DNA from: Labyrinthula sp. Ha
Taxonomy: Eukaryota > Sar > Bigyra > Labyrinthulida > Labyrinthulaceae
Direction: 5' to 3'
Assembly (NCBI GenBank): GCA_015227615.1
Contig: JAALGZ010000009.1
Coordinates: forward strand, 310,001 to 374,000
Length of the DNA stretch: 64,000 bases
The notes beneath the pieces were generated by a model that was not told where the DNA came from, searched no databases, and saw only the letters and a list, made by a program, of their open reading frames with translations. Position numbers and translations under genes: made by a program. Of the stretch, positions 11,362 to 23,800 are shown one piece after another. The stretch's first letter is position 1. Each line of letters begins with the position of its first letter.

Positions 11362-14300
11362 TTTCTAAAGTCTCTTAAGTTTCAAAAACTTGTTTGTCTT
11401 CAGTTTTTGAAAAGTTAAACGGCAAATTTATGAGGAGATGAGACAGTCCGATATAGTTTATCCGTTCATGCTATGGAAAATTTAGCTCTTGATTGTTGTG
11501 CCAGGAAATCACAACGGTAACGACCACTTACCTATATTTTCCTTCCAGACTGGAATAAATCATTTTAAAGATAGGAATCCATGGTAATGTAATACTGAGA
11601 TTGTTTTAAGTAGTAGAATTCTAATTCAAAGGATCGACATTACACAGATCACTAATTCTGATTGGTTGAACCTACTTGAGGGGAATATGACCATGGAATT
11701 GCTAAATGGAAAGAACACGAACAACATCAAACCAAAATACTAATTTAGACACCAGAAAAAGCTTTCGTTATTAAAGCAAGTCTCCAGGAACTGACTTCTG
11801 AGTTGTAGTTACTGTTTCCATCATACCACGCCATTAGATAAAACACGACACGTTCCATAGTTGCAATAAGTTAACTGTTAATATACTTAATTAAAAGAAA
11901 TAATTTACACTAGTGGCCAAGACACAAGGGAAGGAAACTGAAAGAATAAAAAACCAGCTTAGGCAAAGAATATAAAGCAGATGCTATGTTTGAAATTCTG
12001 AAAAGTTTGCTTGCAAAGGATTACGAAAGGGTAGGACACCATCTTACTAAATTACATAGGGATAAATACAATGAAACTAGAATCATAGTGAAAGAATGTG
12101 TTGAAGGTGTAGTTTAGTTTCGGCACTTAGAAGCAGTTTCTAGTTTGCAATAAATATTGACAATGAATTTAAAGTTGTTGTGAATGCTTTTTAAATAAAG
12201 CTCCCACTTTATAAATTACACAAAGTGAAAGAGAGCTTGAATGAACATGAATTTTTTCTAAACTCAAGTGAGTTAACTTAGCATTATTAGGCTCTGTTAT
12301 GGCACATTGCATTTTTTACTGTTGAATAACTCTAATGCAAAAAATTGGTTATCTAATACCTCATATTTGGTTAAACAATCTTTCATTAGAACCGAATTCA
12401 AGGTTATGTATTCTTGAGAAATGTTAATCCAGGCCCCTTTCCAACATATTTTTCTTCCCTTAGTTTCTTTGGTACTTGCTACGACTTGAATGCTAATAAC
12501 CTTAGTTTCTTATCAAAATTGCACTTTTCAGCAATTTCCTATGAAAGGTATGAAATTGGGTAGTGTTTTGTTGAGTAGGACACGTAGTTTCAAATGTTTA
12601 AATTTGATTTCTGTGAGGTCCCGCTATGAACTATGTATCGATAACCAGCTACCTGATTTAATGCTAGTGTTAACTTTCTTCTTTGCAAATACCTTCAATT
12701 TTGTTCTTGATTTTTTGTATCATTTACCTTAGTACTTATATTTTGTGAAACGGATTAAATTAATCACATAAAGTGATCTGATGCTTTTCAGCTTAGAAAA
12801 CACATCTCCATGCTCAGTACAAAATTTTGCAGGAGAAACTATCAGAATTATCTACTAGATCTTATAATTGACTTAAAAATATTTGAATAAGCCATACCAA
12901 GTCATAATTGATCCTGCTTCTGAAAATTCTGAGTAAGCTTACTTTGAAGTAATATGGACTTTATATAACCAAATTTTCCTGTGTACGACTATTCTCTTTT
13001 ATAATAAGTGTATGAGAGGCCATCCAAATATACATTACCAAGCGGGTGTTGAGAAATGTTACATTTCTTGGCTTAGAATATTTACCAATAATACGAATGA
13101 TCAGTCTTATAAACCAGTAAGCACCAAATACCGTGATGCAATTCTAATTTCCTTAAGCTTCCAAACTTCTGACTATTTATAGATATTGTGTGATAACACC
13201 TTGCTTCCCAGTGCCCAGAACACTGCTATAAGGTTCTACGGGCGCTCTTGTAATATTACATAGGTAGTCTTAAATAAAATATATACTTTAAGTCATGTTA
13301 TATTTAAGCGTTAATAACCAATTCTGAAAAAGCAAAAGGACTAGTAGTGTAGACATATGTAAAGCACTAGGAACCTAATCAGAAAAAACGTATATAAAAC
13401 TAAATGCGATGGAAATAAATCTTATTCGGGTACCGGTATACATAATAGCACTTAAACCTAAAAGGGGCTAGAAGACTTGAGCTAGTTCTTAGAGGTATAA
13501 ATTGATACCACGAGTCGAAGTAACATAATAACTTAGCCCCTATAGAAAACAATAAAAGAATTAAGAGGTTAAGCAGTATTAGCCCAGCAATACAATAAAA
13601 ACCTCAGTAACTTCATTCTCTTTATACTAAGAAAAGATCCAGTTAGTAAAGAGTCTGCAACTTTCATATGCAAAGGAACAGCTGACAAGCAACAGAGTTA
13701 TTCGATTGTTCTGCATAATCCGTGCCAAGACTAAACCAATGTTTTATTTCCTAGCAAACTTCCATTGAGAAATACATTCTAATTTTACTACATGGTTGAG
13801 GCCAACTTAAAGCAATTTCTGTTTGATATTTAATTAACACAGTGTACTACATAAATAGAGTAGAGTAAAACAAATACATCTCATGATCGTAAAATAAAGG
13901 AGAGATATTATATAAAAAATTAATAACTGCATAGTAATTCATATATCTTTTTCTTTCGGAAAAGTTCAGTTGTCTCATATAAATTTGAATAAACAGTTCT
14001 AGGTGCACACAAATTGTTGAATAGATTTTAATGGATGTATGTCCAATATAAATATAAAGGTACCGTAATTAGTCTATTTGTAATAAAATGTGATTCCAAT
14101 TCAGATTCATGCAAAAAAACTCTTATATAATAAATTCGTTGAGTAAGAGAATACCCCCTATTATTCTATAACCTATGAAGCAACCTTTTTTGTGTGGAAA
14201 AATTACCAAATATTCAGGACAAAATATTAACCTCTTTTAAATCAATTAACTCTAAGTATTCAGAAATCAATTTTCATAATGGGAGATATAGCTTCTCTAG

Positions 14301-17300
14301 TCTATAGAAAAGTTAATTGATTGTGGGCTATCATTTAGAAAGCAAATAATATACTACGTAGCAAATGATGTATTTTATTAAAAAAGACCAAAATTCTTCA
14401 CATTCATCTTTTACTTAATTCTATTCTAGATGAGGATAAGCCCGTTTGTTTCGTAAAATAACGATTTAACGTTATTACTATTTGGTTTTTTTTAATCGTT
14501 TCACCCTAGAAATATAACTAGATCCCATTTTCTTTCCTTTTATGTGAAGCAGTGTTGATTTTGTACACACAAGAAAGTATTTTCATACTACCAAATTTTC
14601 TTGAGATCACCTCCCGAGTAATATAACTATGAACTTTTTTATTTGTGTGAAAAAACAGATGTCCCAATTCATTAACTTGTGTTGTAGACAACAACAGAAA
14701 TAATCACGAAACTGCCAAGAATAAAAAGTGTCTACCGTACATCTCGGTGATTTTTTAGGGCAGTTAGATCACCATTACGCTTCTAATATACCATAGTATA
14801 TTAACTAATTGTAAATACACCTATGAAGTTCTTCGTTATGTGAAGATCTCCAACGTCATGAAGTTCAACGAAATAAAATATATTAAAATATTTCATTGGT
14901 CATTCCATATATGCAATAAGTTGTTAGGTGATTTCCATCTACTCAAGGAAGTGATACGAGGGGATTTTTTTTCTCTCGTTAACACTACTGTTGTTGGAAA
15001 AGTATTCTTATGAAATCATAGGGTTATATCGATTATAGAAAAATAAAATATGACATTTAATTCTTAGCAGTAACCAAGAGAGATCCTTGATAAACCACTG
15101 TGTGCATATTTCGTCAAGCAACTTATGCGGCATAGCTCTTATATCTATTTCTTTAACCTTATTCAATGTAATATTGGACTTTCTTCCATTTATACGGAAT
15201 ATAATGGTATCAAGCTGACGTATTGAAATTAAAAATATACTCCTTCTGTACTTATTTCTGAAGAATATGGGATACTAAAGCTATCTATAGGTGGGCTTGA
15301 TTGTTCTAGGTACGAAGGGTCTACAAACACTACAAGACTCTTTCCCAGATCATATTATCAAAATTCCACTATTTTAAACAGTAAGGTTGTATCACAAAAT
15401 ATTTTTAGAAGTTAATAACATTATTCCGTATGTCATAGTCCAATAGCCAGTTGCTAACAAAGGGTTAAGAAAACTTTACTTGAACGTATTGTTGAAGAGA
15501 TTCTATAAGTCATTACTTAAAACTTTTTGAAAATTGTAAACGAGTCTTCCTGTTCATCTCAGCCCAAGCTGTATAATACATGTCAATTGGATGTGCAAAC
15601 TTTCAGGCACCGCAGATAGCTAAAAATGGCTAAGAAAGAGGGATGATATAAGAGCTTCAAACCATAAATGAAAAACAAATGATATATTATCCATTTTTTT
15701 TGCTTAAGTATACTAAAAAAAAGTTTTTCCTTTTAAAGCCTTCATGGCAGATCATACATTTTTTTAATATTCAAGATAGTTCCTTCTCCTGTATGAATAT
15801 CATAAATGGTTCATCAGAGTTGTAGCTGCATCCGAATACAGATTATACATGGTTATTAGAACAAGAAGATTTCTTATTATGAAGAGGACAACTTACTCTT
15901 TAAAGAGAACGGTGTGCAATCCTGGTCGCTATTCTTAAGCTGCTTCGAAAGTTAATCTAACTCCATTCTCAAGTCTATGTGATATATATGTAGCAAACTG
16001 TGAAAAGTGCATGTACCAAAGTTGGATATAACACACTTCAGCAAGTTATTGTGGCATTTAGTTTCACTTTTGATAATGTATTATATCTTGATCCTGTTAA
16101 TTGGATTACCAGTACTTTTAGGTATATTCATAAGCTGATATAGAGCAAGACAAACTAGATTACTCAATACATTTATTTGGATAATGAAAACTCAATGTAT
16201 GAGCCAATATGTGTTTGAGCAGACATCATCTATAGACATTATTATTACAAAAAAATACTAAGCATTTAAATAAATATGTCTATATATATTAGAGGTTTTT
16301 AGCCTATTTTTCTCTCTTGATTATAATAAGAGTAAGTTGAAGATAAGATACAAGTTCATTGATAAGTGATAACCTTGTCAATCTAAACACTAATGTATTT
16401 AGCGGATACCAGACTCGAAACAATTTTGGAATGTATCATATACGCCGTATTGTTGCTATTTTTGGTGTTTTGTTGCATTTATAATTGTGTTTTCTATTTT
16501 CGCCACTTTCCTGTGACTTCCATCAAATTGGAGCTCTAATCCTTTTTACTTAAACTTAAATTGTCATTCAATGCTTGCAAAAATTAAGAAGCTACAGGGA
16601 ACCTTTATTAATAACCATATAATAGTTTAACTACCTGGTCGTTTAATAATCTGTTTTTATTGAGAATCACATACCCATGGAAGTGATTATACTAAGAGAC
16701 GACATGGTACATCTCTTGTAGATGGTTACGATGTACTAAGAGCCCCAGTTTTTTCAAATTTTGGTTATAGTTACCACATTTTTTTGTATATTTTTTATGA
16801 AGTTCTTAACACCTGTGCTAAGTGCTAATAGGAGAACCAAACACCGTGAGAGTATATGCAAAACTCATTCTGACTTCAGGCCATCTCTGCTATTTCATTC
16901 ATGGTGATCTTCGTAAATTTTGTGACTATAACAACCAATATATGATACTTTCTCTCCCTCAATATTATTGATACATGTGGAGATACTTTCCGATACTCAG
17001 CACCATTTACATGAGATCTTTTATTGGAAATCCTGATTTCTTACTTATTCTGGACTGCTAATGAAGTTTTCAAGTAAGTCCCGTTCCACTATTATAAAAC
17101 TTGACTCTACTTGTGACATTTAGGGTAGAACAAACATGCCCTTGAATGCGCTATTAGGACATAGATGCCTTCCTTGCCAATGTAGAGACTCTACGACTCT
17201 CGAAAAGTTGCTAAGTACCTTGATAACTTTCGCTACGTTACCTAGCCATCGCCGGTTTCTAATATTGGTTTCGAATTTTTTATCAATCTGACTTTTCTCC

Positions 17301-20300
17301 CAGAAAGTTAGTTTTTACTCTTTCAAGTAAAGGTCTCGTAGATGTGAAATTAGTTAGCAGCTAAGATAATGCGATTCGGAAGTACTGCTCTAAGACAGGG
17401 AAACTGGTGAAGCAAATTTTTTTTCCTCAAAAAAAGTTCTCGATCTTGGTAAGTATCTATAACGTAAGAAATTTATATTATTCTTCAAATAGCATTAAAG
17501 TGTCTATAAGGATTTGCTCGAATGAACACTGAGTCAGAATGACGATGCACTTCATTCAATATAGATGATATTCCGAAGCTGGTGAAATGATTAATCATAC
17601 TACTGAGCAATGTGAATGTAACGGTGGTACTATGAAAAAAATGGTCTTAAAAATTTTATTTGGATGTATTTTAAATAGCATTCTTATTAGTTTTATCTTG
17701 GTAACGTGTTTAATTTGAGTATTATATTATGATTGCATATGTTGCATAAACGCAGAGTTCATAGATTTAGAACACTTTGTGTGGAAGAAACTGTAATTTA
17801 TGAGATTGATTACATGATATTTCCTCTAAAAACACGATTTAATAGTTTTGTTGTTGGTAATGTCCTGTAGTGTAAAAGTTTGAGGAATCTTTAACCAAAA
17901 GCCATGTAGATATGTTCAAAGTTTCCTTAGTTTACTTTTTTATTCATCATGCCATATATCTTACATGCATGTTACTTATCCTAGTTTTTAAGAAGAACAT
18001 CTATTGCTCAAGCAGTAGTTCTTTCTATAATCCTTTACTTCTTTTGTTGCCCATAATTGGTGACCTGAAAACCCCTATTCAATTTCTTGGAGCACAACTG
18101 CAAGATCATGGTTTATTTCTCCTTTTCCAAAGAAAGTTTTTCTGCATCAATTGCTCGCAACATTTCGGAAACTGCATCTGGTTATTTAAAATTTTGTTTC
18201 ATTACTAGGTAACAGCAACATACTGATATAGTGATACTTGAAAGCATGGTATTGTTAATCATGAAAAAACTTGCTTTCATTCACCAGGCCAAACCTTGTC
18301 TCAAGATAGAACTATTCAACGGGTCAGTCTTTAATTTTATGCTATTGTTAATAGATTCTCTTACGCTGAACGGTATCAACTTGAATAATAAACAGAAATA
18401 AGTGTTTATTCTTTAGTCTTTATGGGTTATATTACCGTGATTTGAGGCTTTGAGCAAATGGCTGGAGCTCCTGACACCAACTTATCCCTGACGATACTAA
18501 AGATGGATACCAAATATTGAGAATCCTAAAACCGTTTGTCTTCAGAAGGATATTAAAGCCTGGAATTAAACTTCTTATCCTGAAATTAGATTTAAGTTCG
18601 ACATATACAATTTAGAAATCATGTACGTTCTCCTTACAGTCAAGGTATACTAAGTACACTAGAAACACTGTTTTGCTTTCAAGGGATGTGCCCACCCATT
18701 TTCAAAATGTGAGAATTCTTTTCAGTGACAAATTATAAATAATGAGCCACCCAGAAAATTAATGAAATAAAGGAATAGTTTTCTGTTTTCGATACTTTTT
18801 TTCATTTCTGATTTATGAACGGTGTAAGAAAAAAGACGCTTTGAATACCGCAAAATTTGCCCCTGTTTTTTTTTGAGTTTTATTGTTAGCATGCTTAACT
18901 AATAGTTCAACAAGTAGAGCATCATTTGGCTACTATAATTAAGCTTTGATATGGATAGTATTTAGAGGAAATAATGTTTAAGTTACAGTAACAACAGAAA
19001 CCAAAGAAAAAAATTCAAGAAATTAGAGCTCATCGGCACCGGTCAAAAACAAAGTAAATAGAACTCCCAAACCCGTTTGGAACTAATTATCCATGTTACA
19101 ACTATACCCTAAGACCTTTCCATGTGCTGAGATTGTTATAGTATTTAGATCAAACAATAACACTTATTATAGCTTAAGGGTTGAATTTTATCATATTGCA
19201 GCAGAGTATGAACTGTTAACTTTATCTTTTACCCCAGGTGGGAACTACTTTGTGGTGAATCTTAAGGAGCCTAGCAGCTCTCTCACAAATATTAAATAAT
19301 AATAGAGTTCGAAGCATTTTACTCTTCTGCTGCTTATACTTAAGGCAAATTAGTTGAACAGATAACTGTTTTTCTTGTATAAGGTGTAACGGTTTCTTGG
19401 GCTTGATGAACGTCACGTCAACTAATGAAGTACCTTTGCTTTTCCTTCTTCGGGTATGTTGAAATTGGAAGTACATCGAACTACATTGACTGAAAACTCT
19501 TTCAGATCTCAGGAAAAGAAAGAGCCTTGAGCTCATTTGTTAAAACCTGTAATTTGTGCCTGTCTGCTTACTTGGTTATATTGTATCAAAACCGTAGAAA
19601 GTATTTTCAGTTAAAATTATCCCCTTTTCTTAGCTAAAGAGATCTGTTACACCGTTCTTGTTCCAGTCTTTCTACATTTTACTTTCAGACAATAGGGCAG
19701 ATTGTGTATATATTTATCACGAATATTAACGAAGTGTTAAGTAAAGGTTTGACTCAAGATTTCCTAGCTTAACTCATATCAAACTTTGAACTGATTTTTG
19801 TCCGTTTGCAAACTAGCGTTATGCTTGTTGTAACCACCAGAAACCCTTCAGCAAGGTATAAGTTTAAATATTCTAACATAAGAAAATACAAACGTTTGAA
19901 AAAAGGATACATAAACAGAAGCTGCTAAAGCTGAGCTGTTTACATTAAACAAACTAACTTTATGTTTCTTTTAAGGTGTGCTATTTGTATAGTGGAGAAC
20001 CTTAGTTCAGGAAATGACTCGTAACCTAGAAGATTACTTCCTCCTTGGTTTAGATTCTATTTAAAGCTACAGAAGAAAAGCTAACAAAACTCCAATAACT
20101 AACATACATAAAGGAAAAAATGTTCTCCACGGTTTGGGCGCCAGTTATGCTCAATTGCCACAAAATATTGTTGATTCATAGGTTTAGGTTGGCATAAATA
20201 TGCGCTTCAGTGTTGTTGACTAAGTCCAGTTTACACAGATTGAGAGATAACTAATTATCGAAGTAGTTAACTAGTACTGATGAAAAGACTTATTTGTAAC

Positions 20301-20890
20301 CTTAGAAGTCTTGTAGACTCTTTAGTGCCACTCTACAGAATGTATTGTTTCAAATATTAGCGAAAAACTCCATGGTAAAGGTGTATTAAGTGCTAACAAA
20401 CGAAGCAAAAAAAACTTTCAAAAACCATAGTTCTTGCCAAGAAAAGAAAGGGTAGCATTTAATTAATATATTATTTTAGAAGATTTATCTATATTGCGTT
20501 GCTTTATTAGTTTAACGGACATTATCTTCAAGGCTTATTGTTTCCAATCACAAAAGCCAGATATTTACAAGTAATGAGAGAGATTTACTTGAATTAATGA
20601 CCTGAAACAAGTATCAATACTTGATTTAATCATGGAGAACCCATATTTCATAAATAAATACCGGCAAATTGTTCAACCGAAAGATGCAAAAAGTAAAACC
20701 AAAATGAATTCGGTGAAGTTTTCTCCCTTTCGATCACCGTTTTGTACTCAAAGATATCGATCTATTTGTCTATTCAAAATTGTAAGTTGCACCACAAAAA
20801 AAAGATAAAAGCACCGAAAAGAAAAACTACTAACAAACATATTGAAAGTTTCTCCTGTTAGGACTAAAGAGAAAGTAAACTTGAAGAAAA
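11362..20890. other. 9.5-kb non-coding desert
   Basis: No frame longer than about 105 codons, and none with a recognisable domain. The sequence is AT-rich with frequent short A or T runs. An ATTGG (CCAAT on the minus strand) lies at 11661-11665, about 300 bp upstream of the cysteine-rich gene, and a CCAAT lies near 20546 upstream of the myosin gene. No tRNA B-box (GGTTCRANTCC), snRNA or rRNA core was found by eye. Decayed repeats too old to recognise are likely but cannot be shown without a repeat search. Confidence 0.55.
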
Positions 20891-23800
20891 ATGACAACAG
20901 AAACACCTATTTACAGAGAGGGCGACTTGCTTTTTATCCCTAATGAGGAAGATGGATACGTCCCAGCAAAAGCCACCACACAATTCAAACAAGGTCAACC
21001 AGGGAAGGTTCGACTTACACGGAATGATCAAGAAGTCTCTGTTTCTGCAAAAGAGTCAGCTAAAATTGAGCGAATGGACGCTCAAAGTCATGAAAATATT
21101 GAAGATATGATTAAGCTCAAAGTAATGAATGATGCTTCACTGTTGTATAACCTTCGTCAACGTTATTCTGGTGCACATGGAAAGATGCAGATTTATACAA
21201 GCATTGGAAGCATTTTAGTGAGTATAAACCCATATAAAGATCTGGGTTTATACACAGCTGAAAAAGAAGAAGCTTATTTAAATGCAGGGGGAGAGTTATC
21301 AAAACAACCACCACATGTGTTCAAGGTTGCAGAAACTGCTTTCCAGATGTTGAAGCAGGAAGATAAAGATCAATCCTGCGTAATTACTGGAGAATCGGGT
21401 GCAGGAAAAACAGAAGCAACTAAGCAGTTTCTACAATATATTAGTGAAAGAAGTAGAAGAAATGCTTTGAATTCTGGATCTGGTAATCAAGATGGATCAA
21501 TGGATACTTCCAAGTTGAGAAAGAAAATTTTGGATAGTAATCCTTTCCTAGAAGCATTTGGAAATGCAAAAACCTTGAGAAATGATAACTCCTCTAGATT
21601 TGGAAAGATGCTTGAGTTATACTTTGAAAGTGGTCATGGTGTTATTGTTGGAGCTAAGATTACTAATTATCTTCTGGAGAAGAGTAGAGTTACACTTGTT
21701 CAGAAAGGAGAAAGAAATTATCACATTTTTTACCAATTATGTGCAGCTGCTACTTCTGGAAATACTGAGTTAAAGAAAAAATATCATCTTGCTTCTGCAG
21801 ATCTTTTTCATTATGCTATGGGTCAAAATAAAGCGTTACTTGATGTTAATGTGGACGATACTCCTGATGGTGAAATCTTCAAAGACACAGTTGCAGCAAT
21901 GAAAGGACTTGGTATGACGGATGATGACTTGGACTCAACTTTTAGAGTTTGCTCAGGAATTCTTCATTTGGGAAACATAGAAATTGTTGAGAATATCAGG
22001 GAAGAGAGTGAAGTTGCTCCTGATGCAAAGAAAACAAGTTTAAGACTTGCCGCTGATATGTTTAAGATTGAAAGTGAAGAACTTGAAGATGCTATATTAA
22101 GACATCCAACAAAAGATACCTTTGTTGCTCATAATAAGAGCGAAGCCGAAGCTGCAAGAGATGCTTTAGCTAAACACTTGTATGATAAGTTGTTTGATCA
22201 TCTTATTTCAAAGATGAATGCAGCTTTGTCAATGGGAAAAAGCAGAGGTGCATCAAGTATTAGAATGCTTGGTGTTCTTGACATTTTTGGTTTTGAAACA
22301 TTTGCTGTGAACTCTTTTGAGCAACTTTGTATCAATTTCTGTAACGAAAAACTTCAAGCGTTTTTTAACTTTCATGTATTCAAGAAAGAACAAGAAGAAT
22401 ATGAAGCAGAGGGAATTGAAGCAGCAAATGTTGGTTTTTACGACAACCAAGGTGTAGTGGATACCATTGGTGATGTTGGTAAGAAGAAAGGAAAGGGTAA
22501 AGGACAAGCAGTTATGACGATATGCGATGATCAAAGTTTAAGAGGTGCGATGGCATCAGATGATGCTTTGTTGAAAGCTATTTTGAATCAAGCAAAGGGG
22601 TTGAATGATAAAAATATTGAAAACCATTATTTATTCAAACCTAAAATTCAAGATGTCAGAAAACTTCCACATTTAAAGAATGCTTTTGTAGTCAGACATT
22701 TTGCTGGGGATGTACCTTACAACATTGAAGGTTTCTTGGAGAAGAATACTGATACTTTAAGAGAAAACTTAAGAATGGTTGTGGGTAAAAGTAACTTAGA
22801 TTTACTGTGCAAATTCTTTCCAAATGGTGGTGTTGGAGTTGCTGGAAAACAGGCCAAGTATAAGAAGACTCTTGGAAACAAGTTCCAGCATAGTCTGAAT
22901 AGATTAATGGATCAGTTAAATCATACAACACCCCAGTTTATTAGAACTATTAAGCCAAATGATAGAAAAGAGCCTGGTTATTTTGGTGCTGCTAAGATTT
23001 ACAAGCAGTTAAGAGAAGCTGGTTTATTGGAGGTGTGTAAGATCAGAAAATTAGGTTATCCTATTCGTAAGACGCATGGTCAATTTATGTATGACTACCT
23101 TTGCTTGGATAAATCTGGTAAAGATGTAGCTGATTTATGCGCGAAGTTAGAAGCATCTGGAAAATTAACATACTTTTATAAGAAAAAGAAAACAAATCCG
23201 AACTGGCAGATTGGTAAAACCAAAGTTTTTCTTCGAGTGGAACAAGCAAATGAGCTTGAATATATGCGGGCTGATGCTTTGAAGGAAGTGTTGGCGTTTA
23301 TTCATCGCTTCGGTAGGAAATATGTATTTAGGTCAAGAGTTAAGCAAGCACTTAAAGCTATTAAGCTTATTCAGGAAGGAAGGAAGAAACGAGATCCCGA
23401 GGTTCTTCAAAACGGTTTGGATTTCTTCTTATCTAAAGGACCACTTTATGCGAAGCTTCCAGTTGTGCTAGAAGGACTTGAAATTATGAAAGATCTTAGA
23501 GTTCAGCTTGAGGTCATCCAAGCTTTGCAAGAAGCAATTGAAAATGACAATATGACTGCGATCAAGGTTAAGCTTGAGGTTGCTTATGGTCTGGGTATGT
23601 CTAATCATGCTGTTGTAAAGGATGCAGAGCGAAAACTTGAACTTTTCGAAACGGAAAGAGAAGTTAAACAAAAACTTGAAAGCGCTATTGGTGCGCAAGA
23701 AGTGGGTCAGCTAAAATCTGCGGTCGACTTTGCTACAGAAAATGGTTTCAGTACCTTGAAGGAGTGCAAGCTCGCAGAAAGATTATTGGAAACTCTTCAG

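Noticed and set aside
14985-15050. Solo copia LTR suggested by tgttggaaaag
   Set aside because: A single start-like word without a matching end, duplication or second copy in the window.
16816-16850. Shared word aagtgctaa at about 2190, 16820 and 20388 as a dispersed repeat
   Set aside because: The match does not extend convincingly beyond about 12 bases, so chance in AT-rich DNA cannot be excluded.
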